Assembly (NCBI GenBank): GCA_963794955.1
Contig: CAWCGF010000041.1
Span: 62,001-126,000 of the forward strand
Direction: 5' to 3'
Length of the DNA: 64,000 bases
Source of the DNA: JAFDVL01 sp963794955
Lineage (GTDB): Bacteria; Acidobacteriota; Blastocatellia; RBC074
Part shown: positions 53,366-61,938 of the stretch, piece after piece
Layout: the number at the start of each line of letters is the position of its first letter
Numbering within the stretch: the first letter of the stretch is position 1
Notes under the pieces: model-generated
Databases searched by the model: none
What the model saw: only the letters and a program-made list of their open reading frames with translations
Told to the model about the DNA's origin: nothing
Made by a program: the position numbers and the translations under genes

Positions 53366-54534
53366 ATGAGCAGCTTGCGGAGAGTTTCAATCATCCTGGC
53401 AACATTCGTTTTGATGTTGCTGCCACAAATTATGAACGCACAAACCAAACCACGCGCCCGTGATCTGGGCGTTCCCTTTGATGGGACGCCGGGCGCGCTC
53501 AATGCCATCACCGATGTCAAAGGCATCGAAATCGGCCACAGCACGATCATACGCGGCGCAGGCAAATTGCAAGTCGGCGTTGGCCCGGTGCGGACAGGCG
53601 TCACCGCCGTTTTACCACGCGGCAAACAATCCAACGTGCCGGTGTTTGCCGGATGGTTTTCGCTGAATGGCAACGGCGAAATGACGGGGACAACGTGGCT
53701 GGAAGAATCCGGCTTGCTCGAAGGCCCGGTGATGATTACGAATACGCACAGCGTCGGCGTCGTGCGTGATGCGGTCATCAAGTGGCAACTCAAGCAATAC
53801 AGCCAGACCGCGCAGAGTTGGGGGTTGCCCGTCGTCGCCGAAACGTACGACGGTTATTTGAACGACATCAACGGCTTTCACGTCAAAGATGAACATGCAT
53901 TTGAGGCGCTGAACAATGCGCGTTCCGGCGCAGTGGCGGAGGGCAATGTCGGCGGCGGCACGGGTATGATTTGCCACGAATTCAAAGGCGGCATCGGCAC
54001 GTCATCGCGCAAGTTGAGCGAACAGCAAGGCGGTTTCACGGTCGGCGTGTTGGTACAAGCCAATTACGGGTTGCGCCAACAATTACGCATCGCGGGTGTG
54101 CCGGTGGGCGAAGAGATTACGGATGGCGCATTTCGCCCCCGCGAGACGGGTTCGATCATCATTGTCGTAGCGACAGATGCACCCTTGTTGCCGCATCAGC
54201 TCAAGCGTCTGGCGCGGCGTGCGGCGCTTGGGCTAGCCCGCAATGGCAGCGTGGCGGGCAATGGTTCCGGTGATATTTTCATCGCGTTCTCAACGGCGAA
54301 TGAAGAAGCCGGAAAGCAGGCAACATCGCGCCTGCGATGATGCTGCCGAATGAGAAGATGAATCCGTTATTTACGGCTACGGTGCAGGCGACCGAAGAAG
54401 CGATCATTAATGCGCTGGTCGCGGCGGAAACGATGACCGGGATTGACGATCACAAAGTCATCGCGCTGCCGCACGACCGCTTGCAACAAGTGCTGAAGAA
54501 GTACAATCGCTGGGTGATGCCGGGAAAGAAATAA
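53366..54534 (+). CDS. Exported P1/S58-family aminopeptidase (DmpA-like), frameshifted near C-terminus
   Basis: From ATG 53366 (AAAGGAG before it), a signal peptide (MSSLRRVSIILATFVLMLLP) leads into a DmpA/BapA-type peptidase: ARDLGVPFDGTPGALNAITD, GVTAVLPRG, VMITNTHSVGVVRDAV. The self-cleavage and nucleophile region is NGSGDIFIAFSTANEEAGKQ near residue 300. Frame one stops at 54340. The expected family ending (LPNEKMNPLFTATVQATEEA and onwards) continues in another frame to 54534, indicating one missing base at about 54325-54337. These enzymes are autoprocessing Ntn-type aminopeptidases releasing N-terminal D- or beta-residues. Confidence 0.85.
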
Positions 54535-55712
54535 TGAAAATCCATCAATTACATTCCTGGGATTTGCACCCTTCGGAAGCGGTGATATTGCAAAGTCAAC
54601 TCCGCGAAAAAGTCATGCTTCAACCGCTGCCAGAGAACATCAATTTCGTGGCCGGCGCGGACATCTCCTTCAATAAATTTTCCGAGGTGATTTATGCGGG
54701 CATTGTCGTCTTGCGTTTGCCGGAACTTGAAGTTGTTACTACTTCCGGCATTGTAACAACGACGAAATTCCCCTATGTACCCGGTTTGCTTTCTTTCCGC
54801 GAAGCGCCCGCGTTGCTCGAAGCCTGGGAAAAGCTGACGGTGCGGCCTGATGTCCTGGTGTTGGATGGGCAAGGCATCGCCCACCCACGCCGTATGGGCA
54901 TTGCCTCACATACGGGCTTGTGGCTGAACTTGCCCACGATTGGTTGCGCGAAATCGGTATTAGTGGGGAAATACGAAGAGCCTTTGCCAGAAGCAGGAAA
55001 CTGGACACCGATGATGCACAAGGGCGACACGATAGGCGCGGCGTTGCGTACCAAGCATCGCGTCAGTCCGGTGTATATTTCGCCGGGGTATCTGGCGGAT
55101 TTGGATGGCGCAATAGATTTGGCCTTGCGTTGCTGTAAAGGCTACGCGACAAACGGGACGAGCAAGTATCGGATTCCTGAACCCACCCGGCTGGCGCATT
55201 TGTTTGTGAATGCGTTGCGGCGAGGCGAAGAGTGGATACCTGCCAACAATAAACCTATGGCACAACTTCCTGATTACCATGCAATGCTGCAAGTCGCCAT
55301 CGCCGAAGCGCGACAAGGCCTGGCCGAAGGCGGCATTCCGATTGGCGCGGCGCTCTTCGACAGCCAGGGCAATCGGCTCGGCAGTGGGCACAATCGTCGC
55401 GTGCAGGAAGACGATCCTTCAGTGCATGGCGAAACGGATGCGTTTCGCAAAGCCGGACGACAACGCAGTTACTGCGACAAGATTATGGTGACGACGCTCG
55501 CGCCGTGTTGGTATTGCAGCGGGTTGATTCGCCAATTCAAAATCGGCACGGTGGTAGTGGGCGAGTCGGTGAATTTTGCGGGCGGTGTGGAGTGGCTCAG
55601 GGAAAATGGGGTTACGGTGATTGATCTCGACTCTGCGGAATGTCGCCAATTATTGGCCACTTACATAACTGCTAATCCATTGATTTGGAACGAAGATATC
55701 GGAGAAGCGTAG
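54534..55712 (+). CDS. Endonuclease V fused to a yeast-type cytosine deaminase
   Basis: 392 residues; ATG 54534 shares one base with the preceding TAA. Residues 1 to about 230 are endonuclease V: GADISF (Asp43), FREAPAL (Glu90), DGQGIAHPRRMGIASHTGL (Asp111) and GCAKSVLVG. It cleaves near deoxyinosine, the product of adenine deamination in DNA. Residues about 245-392 are a CDA-fold deaminase with the zinc site VHGETDA (His298, Glu300) and LAPCWYCSG (Cys325, Cys328). GESVNFAGGVEWL and the ending WNEDIGE are strongly reminiscent of yeast Fcy1 cytosine deaminase. The fusion is in one uninterrupted frame with intact active sites in both domains. Confidence 0.88.
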   Translation: MKIHQLHSWDLHPSEAVILQSQLREKVMLQPLPENINFVAGADISFNKFSEVIYAGIVVLRLPELEVVTTSGIVTTTKFPYVPGLLSFREAPALLEAWEKLTVRPDVLVLDGQGIAHPRRMGIASHTGLWLNLPTIGCAKSVLVGKYEEPLPEAGNWTPMMHKGDTIGAALRTKHRVSPVYISPGYLADLDGAIDLALRCCKGYATNGTSKYRIPEPTRLAHLFVNALRRGEEWIPANNKPMAQLPDYHAMLQVAIAEARQGLAEGGIPIGAALFDSQGNRLGSGHNRRVQEDDPSVHGETDAFRKAGRQRSYCDKIMVTTLAPCWYCSGLIRQFKIGTVVVGESVNFAGGVEWLRENGVTVIDLDSAECRQLLATYITANPLIWNEDIGEA

Positions 55713-55893
55713 CGCTCGGTGGACGAATTTTATAATTGACACTAAGAATCTCGAACCGTATAAAGGAACTCGTTTATGACAAATGACGATTGATCCCCGT
55801 GTACAAGCAACTTGTTGCTGCCCCTCAGCACCAACTATCGCCTGGTTGGTGTTGCCCTAATGCCCCCCTGCAAAGCTGCGAAGGATTATTCTT

Positions 55894-56490
55894 ATGGCCC
55901 TCTCAACGTCTTTCCCGGCCTCACCAGAAGAGGCACTGCCCCCAGATCATTTTACGCAAATACTGAAGGTATGCGCGACACTCGTGCTAGCGGATACTCC
56001 CGCCTTAAAATTGGCACACCTGACTTCACTCAAGCTGGATTTACGCGCGATTCAGGAAGTGGAAGCGATGAAAGGCTGCGCGACGGATGCGGACTTTGAT
56101 GAACTGCTGTTTATGCCCAAAGTGCAGGATTTTCTGGCGCAAATACACCACGATGAGCAGGCGATCAAATCCTTTTGGTTGCTGGCGCGCATGTGTTATC
56201 TGGCCTTGCTAGAGGACTCCCACCGCGCGCAGGTGATTCAATCCAATCATCAGGTTTCGTGCAGGCCAGCCTTGTTGCTGGCGGAGTTTTACAACCTGCC
56301 CAACCTGCAAGAGCGACTGCGGCTGTTGAGTCGTCTTGCCTATCGGGACTTTGCGGCGTTCATCGCCGAAACCGATCAGCGCGCATTGCCGCTGCGGGCC
56401 GAGGGCAGCGTGTTCCTGAGTTCAATTCCCCACGACCAACAAAACAGCAAAGCCTGGCACGCTATGCATGGCATGTTTCTCGCGCGCTAG
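55894..56490 (+). CDS. Hypothetical helical protein
   Basis: 198 residues from ATG 55894 with AAGGA upstream. Predominantly helical, soluble, with FDELLFMPKVQDFLAQIHHD and LPNLQERLRLLSRLAYRDFA. I do not recognise a family. It ends 14 nt before the SPOR-domain gene and is probably co-transcribed with it, so a cell-envelope or division-related role is possible by context only. Confidence 0.65.
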   Translation: MALSTSFPASPEEALPPDHFTQILKVCATLVLADTPALKLAHLTSLKLDLRAIQEVEAMKGCATDADFDELLFMPKVQDFLAQIHHDEQAIKSFWLLARMCYLALLEDSHRAQVIQSNHQVSCRPALLLAEFYNLPNLQERLRLLSRLAYRDFAAFIAETDQRALPLRAEGSVFLSSIPHDQQNSKAWHAMHGMFLAR

Positions 56491-56504
56491 ATAGAGAGGA
56501 ATGT

Positions 56505-57704
56505 ATGGAGTTGCATAATTTACCTGCCACCAGCAAGGACCTTGAAGCTGAAGTGCTGGCGCAATATCGCCGCTGCACAAGCGACCAAATCGTCGAGCGG
56601 TGGTTGAGCGAGGAACTCACTCAGCTTGCGCACACCCCCTTGGAAACGTCCAGTTCATTCCAGCAGGAAGCCTGGCTTAAACGGTTGTTTGCGAGTCTCC
56701 GCCTGCATCATCTGGCGCAGGTCGGGGAAACAGCAATCATGGCGCAGTCGCACGCTGCCCCCTGCTCCGGTCAAGCGGGGCAAATCGAGGTGCTGGATAT
56801 TCTAACCGAGCAGGGCGACTGGGCGCGTTTGTGTGTGCTGGGGACAGGAACGTATGAAATGCTGCTGCATCGTTTGCGCGCAATGGCGATGATGGGGACC
56901 ATGTTGACCGCTTCTTCGGCTGAATATGTGACGCGATTTTGCACGGAACACGAGCGCTTCTGCGAGCCGCAAGCCGCTCTGAATATGGAGCGCAACTGGG
57001 TGCCGCTGTTGTTGTCCTTGCGTCAGGCGCTCATGGCCAGCCCCTTAATCGAAAAGCTCAAAAAGGTTGAAGCGCCTATCGCGCGTCAGTCGGAGCGGCG
57101 CGCACGTACTTCAGCTAAACATATCCAATACCCAGCCGTCTTCTCGTCCTGGCGGGAGCGCATTGTCACGTTTGGCTGTGGGTTCGGGTTAGTATTTATT
57201 TGTGTGGCAATTGTATTCGTTAGCCCGGCCTGGGTCCTGGTGCAGATCAAACATCGCACCAAAGTAGCGCCGGTTAGGGAAACATCTGCCGCTCCAGTCT
57301 TGCTGGCCAGTCCTGCGCCCGTGACGAAAGCCGTGCCGACGCCGATTCCAACAACAGAAATGGCGGCGACACCGGTTGCGGCACCAACGCCGGAGGTGGC
57401 AGTAACACCAGTTGCAACACCGACACCGGTCATCGCTCCGACCGAGCGCGCCGGGTTTTATGTGATCGGGCTGGCTACCCGCGAGGAAGCGAACGCGCAA
57501 GCCGAAGCACAACAGCATCGGCAGAAAGGCTTGCAGCCGCGCGTGATTTACTCCTCGAATTGGTCAGGGTTGACACCGAATTACTATCAGGTGGTCTATG
57601 GCATCTTTGCGCGTCGTGGCGATACCGCGGCCTTGCGCAAAGACCTGGAACAGCGCGGGATCAAAACCTACGTGATGCACTCCGGCCAGCGCGTGCGCCC
57701 CTAA
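56505..57704 (+). CDS. SPOR-domain membrane protein
   Basis: 399 residues from ATG 56505 (GAGAGGA before it). The cytoplasmic N-terminal 210 residues are helical and unrecognised, one transmembrane helix follows at about 222-246 (FGLVFICVAIVFVSPAWVLV), then a Pro/Thr/Val-rich spacer (TPVAAPTPEVAVTPVATPTP), then a C-terminal SPOR domain (FYVIGLATREEANAQAEAQQ; YYQVVYGIFARRGDTAALRK). SPOR domains bind denuded peptidoglycan at division sites. Topology: N inside, SPOR in the periplasm. It is followed by a strong terminator. Confidence 0.85.
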   Translation: MELHNLPATSKDLEAEVLAQYRRCTSDQIVERWLSEELTQLAHTPLETSSSFQQEAWLKRLFASLRLHHLAQVGETAIMAQSHAAPCSGQAGQIEVLDILTEQGDWARLCVLGTGTYEMLLHRLRAMAMMGTMLTASSAEYVTRFCTEHERFCEPQAALNMERNWVPLLLSLRQALMASPLIEKLKKVEAPIARQSERRARTSAKHIQYPAVFSSWRERIVTFGCGFGLVFICVAIVFVSPAWVLVQIKHRTKVAPVRETSAAPVLLASPAPVTKAVPTPIPTTEMAATPVAAPTPEVAVTPVATPTPVIAPTERAGFYVIGLATREEANAQAEAQQHRQKGLQPRVIYSSNWSGLTPNYYQVVYGIFARRGDTAALRKDLEQRGIKTYVMHSGQRVRP

Positions 57705-57730
57705 GAGTTCTGCTACGCGCAAAATAGTGA

Positions 57731-57763
57731 AGGGCGGTCCCTGCTTCCGCAGACCGCCCTTTT
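57731..57763 (+). terminator. Rho-independent terminator after SPOR gene
   Basis: AGGGCGGTC (57731-57739) pairs perfectly with GACCGCCCT (57752-57760), loop 12 nt, followed by TTT. Confidence 0.88.
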
Positions 57764-57872
57764 ACTGAAGGATAGAAGGAGCGCGAAGGAGGAGGCGAGT
57801 TGTGACAACCTGATGCCTCGCCCCCTGATGATTGTAGCCGACCGTCTTCAACCGCGCAGAGCTAATATGGCG

Positions 57873-58968
57873 TCATTGCATGGGACTGAGCGTCTGGGTG
57901 CCATTATTCGCTGCTGCTGCGCCTGCTGCTGCTCCCCCTACGATTGCTACGGTGGTTGTCACCAGCTCTTTAAACGGGACTGGAGCGGGAGTCGGAGTGG
58001 GAGTCGGAGTGGATGGAGAGCAGGGGGGTCTGTTGGGTCGGGTTGACCGTCTGGGTCGGGTGGACCGTCAATTTTGCCTTGAGTTTCATCAAGTCTATTT
58101 AAGTCTTCCCCAATACATTGTTGTGATTCTGCCAGGGAATTCTGAATCTTCTGCGAGACAATCTTGATAGGAGTCTTGCTGGTCGTCAATTGCGGCCTGA
58201 TCCCCCTTCGACTTCGCTTGCTTTAAGTTCTTCCACCTCCCTTTCGAGGATTCTTGTCAGCTCTTTAATCTGAACTAGTTTGTCACTTACACAATTCAAC
58301 TTTATGACATCTTTTGTCTCTACGTGCTTGATTCTGCATCTCTGTTACTTTCTCGAGAGCATTCTTGGCGTTCCCTAATTCTACCTTCTCATCTATTTTA
58401 GCCGACTGCGGGTTGCAGCGGGTCTTGTGCGAGGCTGCGGTTAGACTCAACTCTTGTCTTGCCCGTCGTCACATCCACTGTCAGTACGATGGCTTCACGG
58501 CCATCGGTCATAATCGGGCCATCCGCGGTCCTCATCTTGATCCTGACTCCTACAGGCACAACGATGGTCGCGCGTCCGGCGCGCAACTCTCCGCCAAGCG
58601 TCGCGCCTTCCACTGCCAGCGTGAAATCGCTCGCGCTTGTCAGTTCCACCTGCCCCATCTGGCCAAAACTGAGAATGGCGGTGCTGTTCTCGCCAGTCCG
58701 CACGCCGCCACCACTAAACACCGTGGTTCCATTGCTGGCGGACAAGACCATTAAGCGTCACCGCACCGTGGACGGACAGTTGGGCCGCCTGTGGTAATTT
58801 CACCGCACTCCGGGTGGGCGCAACGGTTCCCGCCCCGGACATATATCGCTGCAATTTCGACACGACCTGTGTCAGCGGGGTTCCAGTTACGAAACTTTGA
58901 CAAAGCACTAAGGTGATCACTACCGTCAAGGCTGTTGCCTGTTTGAAGTGAGTCATCTTCTTGTTCAT
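57873..58968 (-). pseudogene. Decayed gene for an exported protein with coiled coil and C-terminal anchor
   Basis: Pieces of one protein lie in successive reverse-strand frames. ATG 58968 behind TTTGGAGG starts a signal peptide (MNKKMTHFKQATALTVVITL), which runs to GAVTLNG. One extra base near 58745 then shifts to LSASNGTTVFSGGGVRTGEN and a beta-rich region to 58398. Downstream come coiled-coil fragments (DKLVQIKELTRILEREVEEL), a Thr/Pro stretch (STPTPTPTPAPVPF) and a glycine/alanine membrane anchor (VTTTVAIVGGAAAGAAAANN) ending with TGA at 57873. At least three further frame changes or stops separate these parts. The original family is a secreted protein of unknown role. Confidence 0.7.
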
Positions 58969-59350
58969 GAGGTACCTCCAAATAGAAAAGGAATCGTTGA
59001 GTTTCAGGTCTGAGTCCTGCCCGCCAGTCCTCAACAGGAGGTGAGGACTCTAAAGTTTGAATCAGGAGAGGATTTCAGCCAACAAGGACTTGCAGAGTCA
59101 AAATATAGCTGGATTTACGCAAGTCTTTCGAGTTTCTCTGGGGCAGTGAAGCGAGCGAAAACAAAATATGTGAGAAGAACTTTTTACTACGGGCACATCG
59201 GGGGCGGATTATTTCCGACTTTGTCAGAATTTGCAAGTTGGAAATAGTCTTATCTCCCAACTGGCAAAAATACGGAAACCGCGAGACATTCCCATCGCGG
59301 CGCATCCTGACGTTTGGCATGAAGACATCGGTGCAGAGTAACGGCGTTGC
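58969..59350. other. Spacer between the decayed gene and Uma2
   Basis: 382 nt. AGTCCTCA (59026-59033) and TGAGGACT (59042-59049) form an 8-bp stem. Otherwise AT-rich sequence without a convincing gene; it should hold the promoter of the decayed gene. Confidence 0.5.
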
Positions 59351-59956
59351 TTATTCCAGCGGACGCAGCTTCGGTTTGCGTTCCTTGAAGGTGACGTTTT
59401 CGTACAGCGCCCGCAGCGAGAGTTCGCAACCCACGGACACTAATTGCACATCGTCATTGAGATTGGTGTATTCGCGCTGCTGCCACAGGTTGTCTTCCTG
59501 TTTGACGTAGTGGGTAACATACGGGCGATCTTGCGTGATGAGCAAATATTCGCAAAAACTTGGAATGGATTTGTAGTGCGAAAACTTGAGGCCGCGATCA
59601 TAGCTTTCGGTAGATTCGGACAGCACTTCGATGATGAGCGCGGGATTCGTCAAGGTATCTACGCCACCGATTTTCTCAAACTGTGCCTGCCCACAAAGCG
59701 CCGACGTGTCGCCATAACGATAAGGCGGAAAGCTGGGGACTTTGATTCGCAGGTTCGCAGGGAAGATACGGCAACCGCGTTGCCTGAGTTGGCTGCCAAG
59801 ATGAATCGCCAGACTTACCTCAATCTCGGCGTGTTCTTCGTTCACGCCGCTCATATCGAAGATTTCGCCATCCCAATATTCCAACCGCGCCTCGGATTGG
59901 CGATCTATTTCCAGATATTCTTCCAATGAGTATTGGTGTTTTGGTTGCGCTGGCAT
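59351..59956 (-). CDS. Uma2-family (DUF820) PD-(D/E)XK protein
   Basis: 201 residues, standard family length. Layout YSLEEYLEIDRQSEARLEYW (N-terminal Glu), RYGDTSALCG (the conserved D; many members have PDV here), NPALIIEVLSESTESYDRGL (IEV...S, nuclease core) and HYKSIPSFCEYLLITQDRPY. Uma2 proteins are restriction-endonuclease-fold proteins that are expanded in cyanobacteria and Acidobacteria; cellular function is unresolved. It starts about 60 nt after the zinc-ribbon gene on the same strand. Confidence 0.88.
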   Translation of the reverse strand: MPAQPKHQYSLEEYLEIDRQSEARLEYWDGEIFDMSGVNEEHAEIEVSLAIHLGSQLRQRGCRIFPANLRIKVPSFPPYRYGDTSALCGQAQFEKIGGVDTLTNPALIIEVLSESTESYDRGLKFSHYKSIPSFCEYLLITQDRPYVTHYVKQEDNLWQQREYTNLNDDVQLVSVGCELSLRALYENVTFKERKPKLRPLE

Positions 59957-60013
59957 GTTGTCTTCCTCCTCGTGCGAAAAAGCTTACTGCACCTTCAGCA
60001 AGACTCGCAATGC

Positions 60014-60208
60014 TTAATGACAGCGAATACGGCGGCGCGGCTTTCGTACGAGCGGTGCCGTGTTCGCCGCCGCTCGCATCGCCCCTTCCACTTCCCGACA
60101 CCATTTGCGGCAGGCAATGCAATACACCATCGTTTCGGGCGTCACGCCTGCGAGAACGATAGCGCATTGCGGGCAACGAACGGTAAGCGGTTCACTGGGC
60201 TTTGTCAT
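60014..60208 (-). CDS. Small zinc-ribbon protein coupled to the M20 hydrolase gene
   Basis: 64 residues from ATG 60208. Two CxxC pairs (RCPQCA, YCIACR) form a zinc ribbon; the tail is basic (RKPRRRIRC). The ATG overlaps the frame-corrected TGA of the M20 gene (ATGA, 60205-60208), which supports both gene calls. The open frame extends upstream, but that part is the shadow of the M20 coding sequence. Function unknown. Confidence 0.65.
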   Translation of the reverse strand: MTKPSEPLTVRCPQCAIVLAGVTPETMVYCIACRKWCREVEGAMRAAANTAPLVRKPRRRIRCH

Positions 60209-61808
60209 TTGTTTTCGCGTACGGTGGGATACTTGATGCCAAGCTGTTCCAAGTAGGTTTTGTATTTCGCCGGATCGTAATAATACTTCTTCAGTTCGGG
60301 CGCGAACTTTTCCATCTTTTCTTTGTTGAGTTCGATGGCCGGACGTCATTCGGGCCAATCAACGGCTGATATTTAATCTCTTTCGTTTGCACATCATTGA
60401 AATACTTCCACGCCTGTTTGACCAAATCCGGGCTGAGCAGAAAATCCAGCGCGGTCATCGCCTGCACTTTTGCGCCTGCCAGTGAGCCTTTGTGGGCAAT
60501 CGGGGTCGCCATCGCAATCGCGTTTTCCCAACTGTGACCGGGCAGGCCGGGAATGTTCGCCGGATAGCGCAAATAGGTCATGGGCACGACCCACGAAATA
60601 TCGCCCACATCATCGGAGCCACCACCTTGCGGTTCTTTCGGGGCTTCCAGTTTTTTGACTTCTGTTTTCAAGCCCTCGACTTTGGCTTTGATTTCTTTTT
60701 GCAACGCTTTGGCGAGCGTTTGATCTTTGTCGTCCCAGGTGGGCATGCCAACCGCTTCAATGTTTTTCTGCTGGATTTCAGCGATGGTTTGGTTGAAATG
60801 GTTCGGCCACGCAGAACCGACAACGCGCCAATCCACTGTTGTGTCCGTCATCATCGCGGCAGCCTGCGCCATTTTGTTGCCCAGGTCGAACAACTCTTTG
60901 ATTCTTGGATATTCCAGTTCGCGGAAGTAATACCAGACGCTCGCTTCCGAAGGCACAACATTCGGCTGATCGCCGCCATTGACGACGACATAATGTGACC
61001 GCTGATTCAGGCGCAGATGCTCGCGCCGGAAGTTCCAGCCAATATTCATCAACTCGACGGCATCCAGCGCGCTGCGGCCTGACCAGGGTGCGCCCGCCGA
61101 ATGCGCCGCCTTGCCGTGAAACGAATATTGCACCGAAACCAACCCGCTGTTGCTGACGGGCTGCCCGTAGTTCGTTCCGAAATCATTGCTGACGTGACAG
61201 CCGAGCATCACGTCCAGGTCTTTGAATAACCCGGTGCGCACGAAGAAGGCTTTGGTCGCCACGAGTTCTTCCGCGACACCCGGATACAAACGAATCGTGC
61301 CGGGCAGCTTGTTTTTCTCCATCAGCTTTTTCAGCGCCAATGCCGCAACGACATTCACGGCTTGCCCGGAATTGTGGCCTTCGCCGTGGCCGGGCGCGTC
61401 TTTGACAATCGGATCGTGATACGCCACGCCAGGTTTTTGCGACGCGCGCGGAATGCAATCAATGTCGGTCATAAAGCCAATGACAGGCTTGCCCGAACCA
61501 TAGCTGGCTGTCCACGCCGTCGGCATTCCGGCGACGCCGCGCTCGATCTTGAAGCCGTTTTTTTCGAGGATACCGGTGATGTACTTACTGGTTTCGTATT
61601 CCTGAAACCCAAGCTCGGCAAAGCTGAAGATGCTGTCTACCATTTCCTGGGTGAGTTTTTGCATTTTCTCGACTTCAGTAATAGCCTCACGCTTGAGCGC
61701 ACCAAGATCGGGGTCAGCCGCTTTGCGTGTTGGTAGGAGCGGTTGTGCCGGAACTGAAGCGTTGGTAACAAGTGATGTAATGAGCAGCAGCAAGGCAAGT
61801 CGTTTCAT
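60205..61808 (-). CDS. Exported M20 amidohydrolase (AbgB-like), frameshifted near the C-terminus
   Basis: Starts at ATG 61808 with a signal peptide (MKRLALLLLITSLVTNASVP). Peptidase/amidohydrolase motifs: FAELGFQEYETSKYI, GFMTDIDCIPRASQ, GHGEGHNSG, PGVAEELVATK (catalytic Glu), and a dimerisation domain with FHGKAAHSAGAPWSGRSALD. Similar to p-aminobenzoyl-glutamate hydrolase subunit B. The frame fails near 60344 after LIGPND; restoring one base gives RPAIELNKEKMEKFAPELKK and a natural end (YPTVRENK) at 60205, overlapping the zinc-ribbon start. The uncorrected frame stops at 60291. Confidence 0.87.
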
Positions 61809-61938
61809 TGTGGGTCTCCGAAAAAAATGAGTTACTGAAAATTGATGACTACAACGATTAGGCAAGTAACCTTAACATCTGGTAATTTATTTCCGCAACA
61901 TTACCACGAATATTCAACTACTGTTCAGGAGTTCATTC

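Noticed and set aside
54337..54534. Stand-alone small ORF of 65 codons
   Set aside because: Its sequence is the expected C-terminal part of the preceding P1 peptidase, so it is better explained by a frameshift.
57980..58020. GGAGTC-type short tandem repeat as a mobile or regulatory repeat
   Set aside because: On the reverse strand it encodes the Thr/Pro linker of the decayed secreted protein, so it is coding-derived.
60209..60358. N-terminal extension of the zinc-ribbon ORF
   Set aside because: This part overlaps the frame-corrected end of the M20 hydrolase; the ATGA overlap at 60205-60208 marks the real start.
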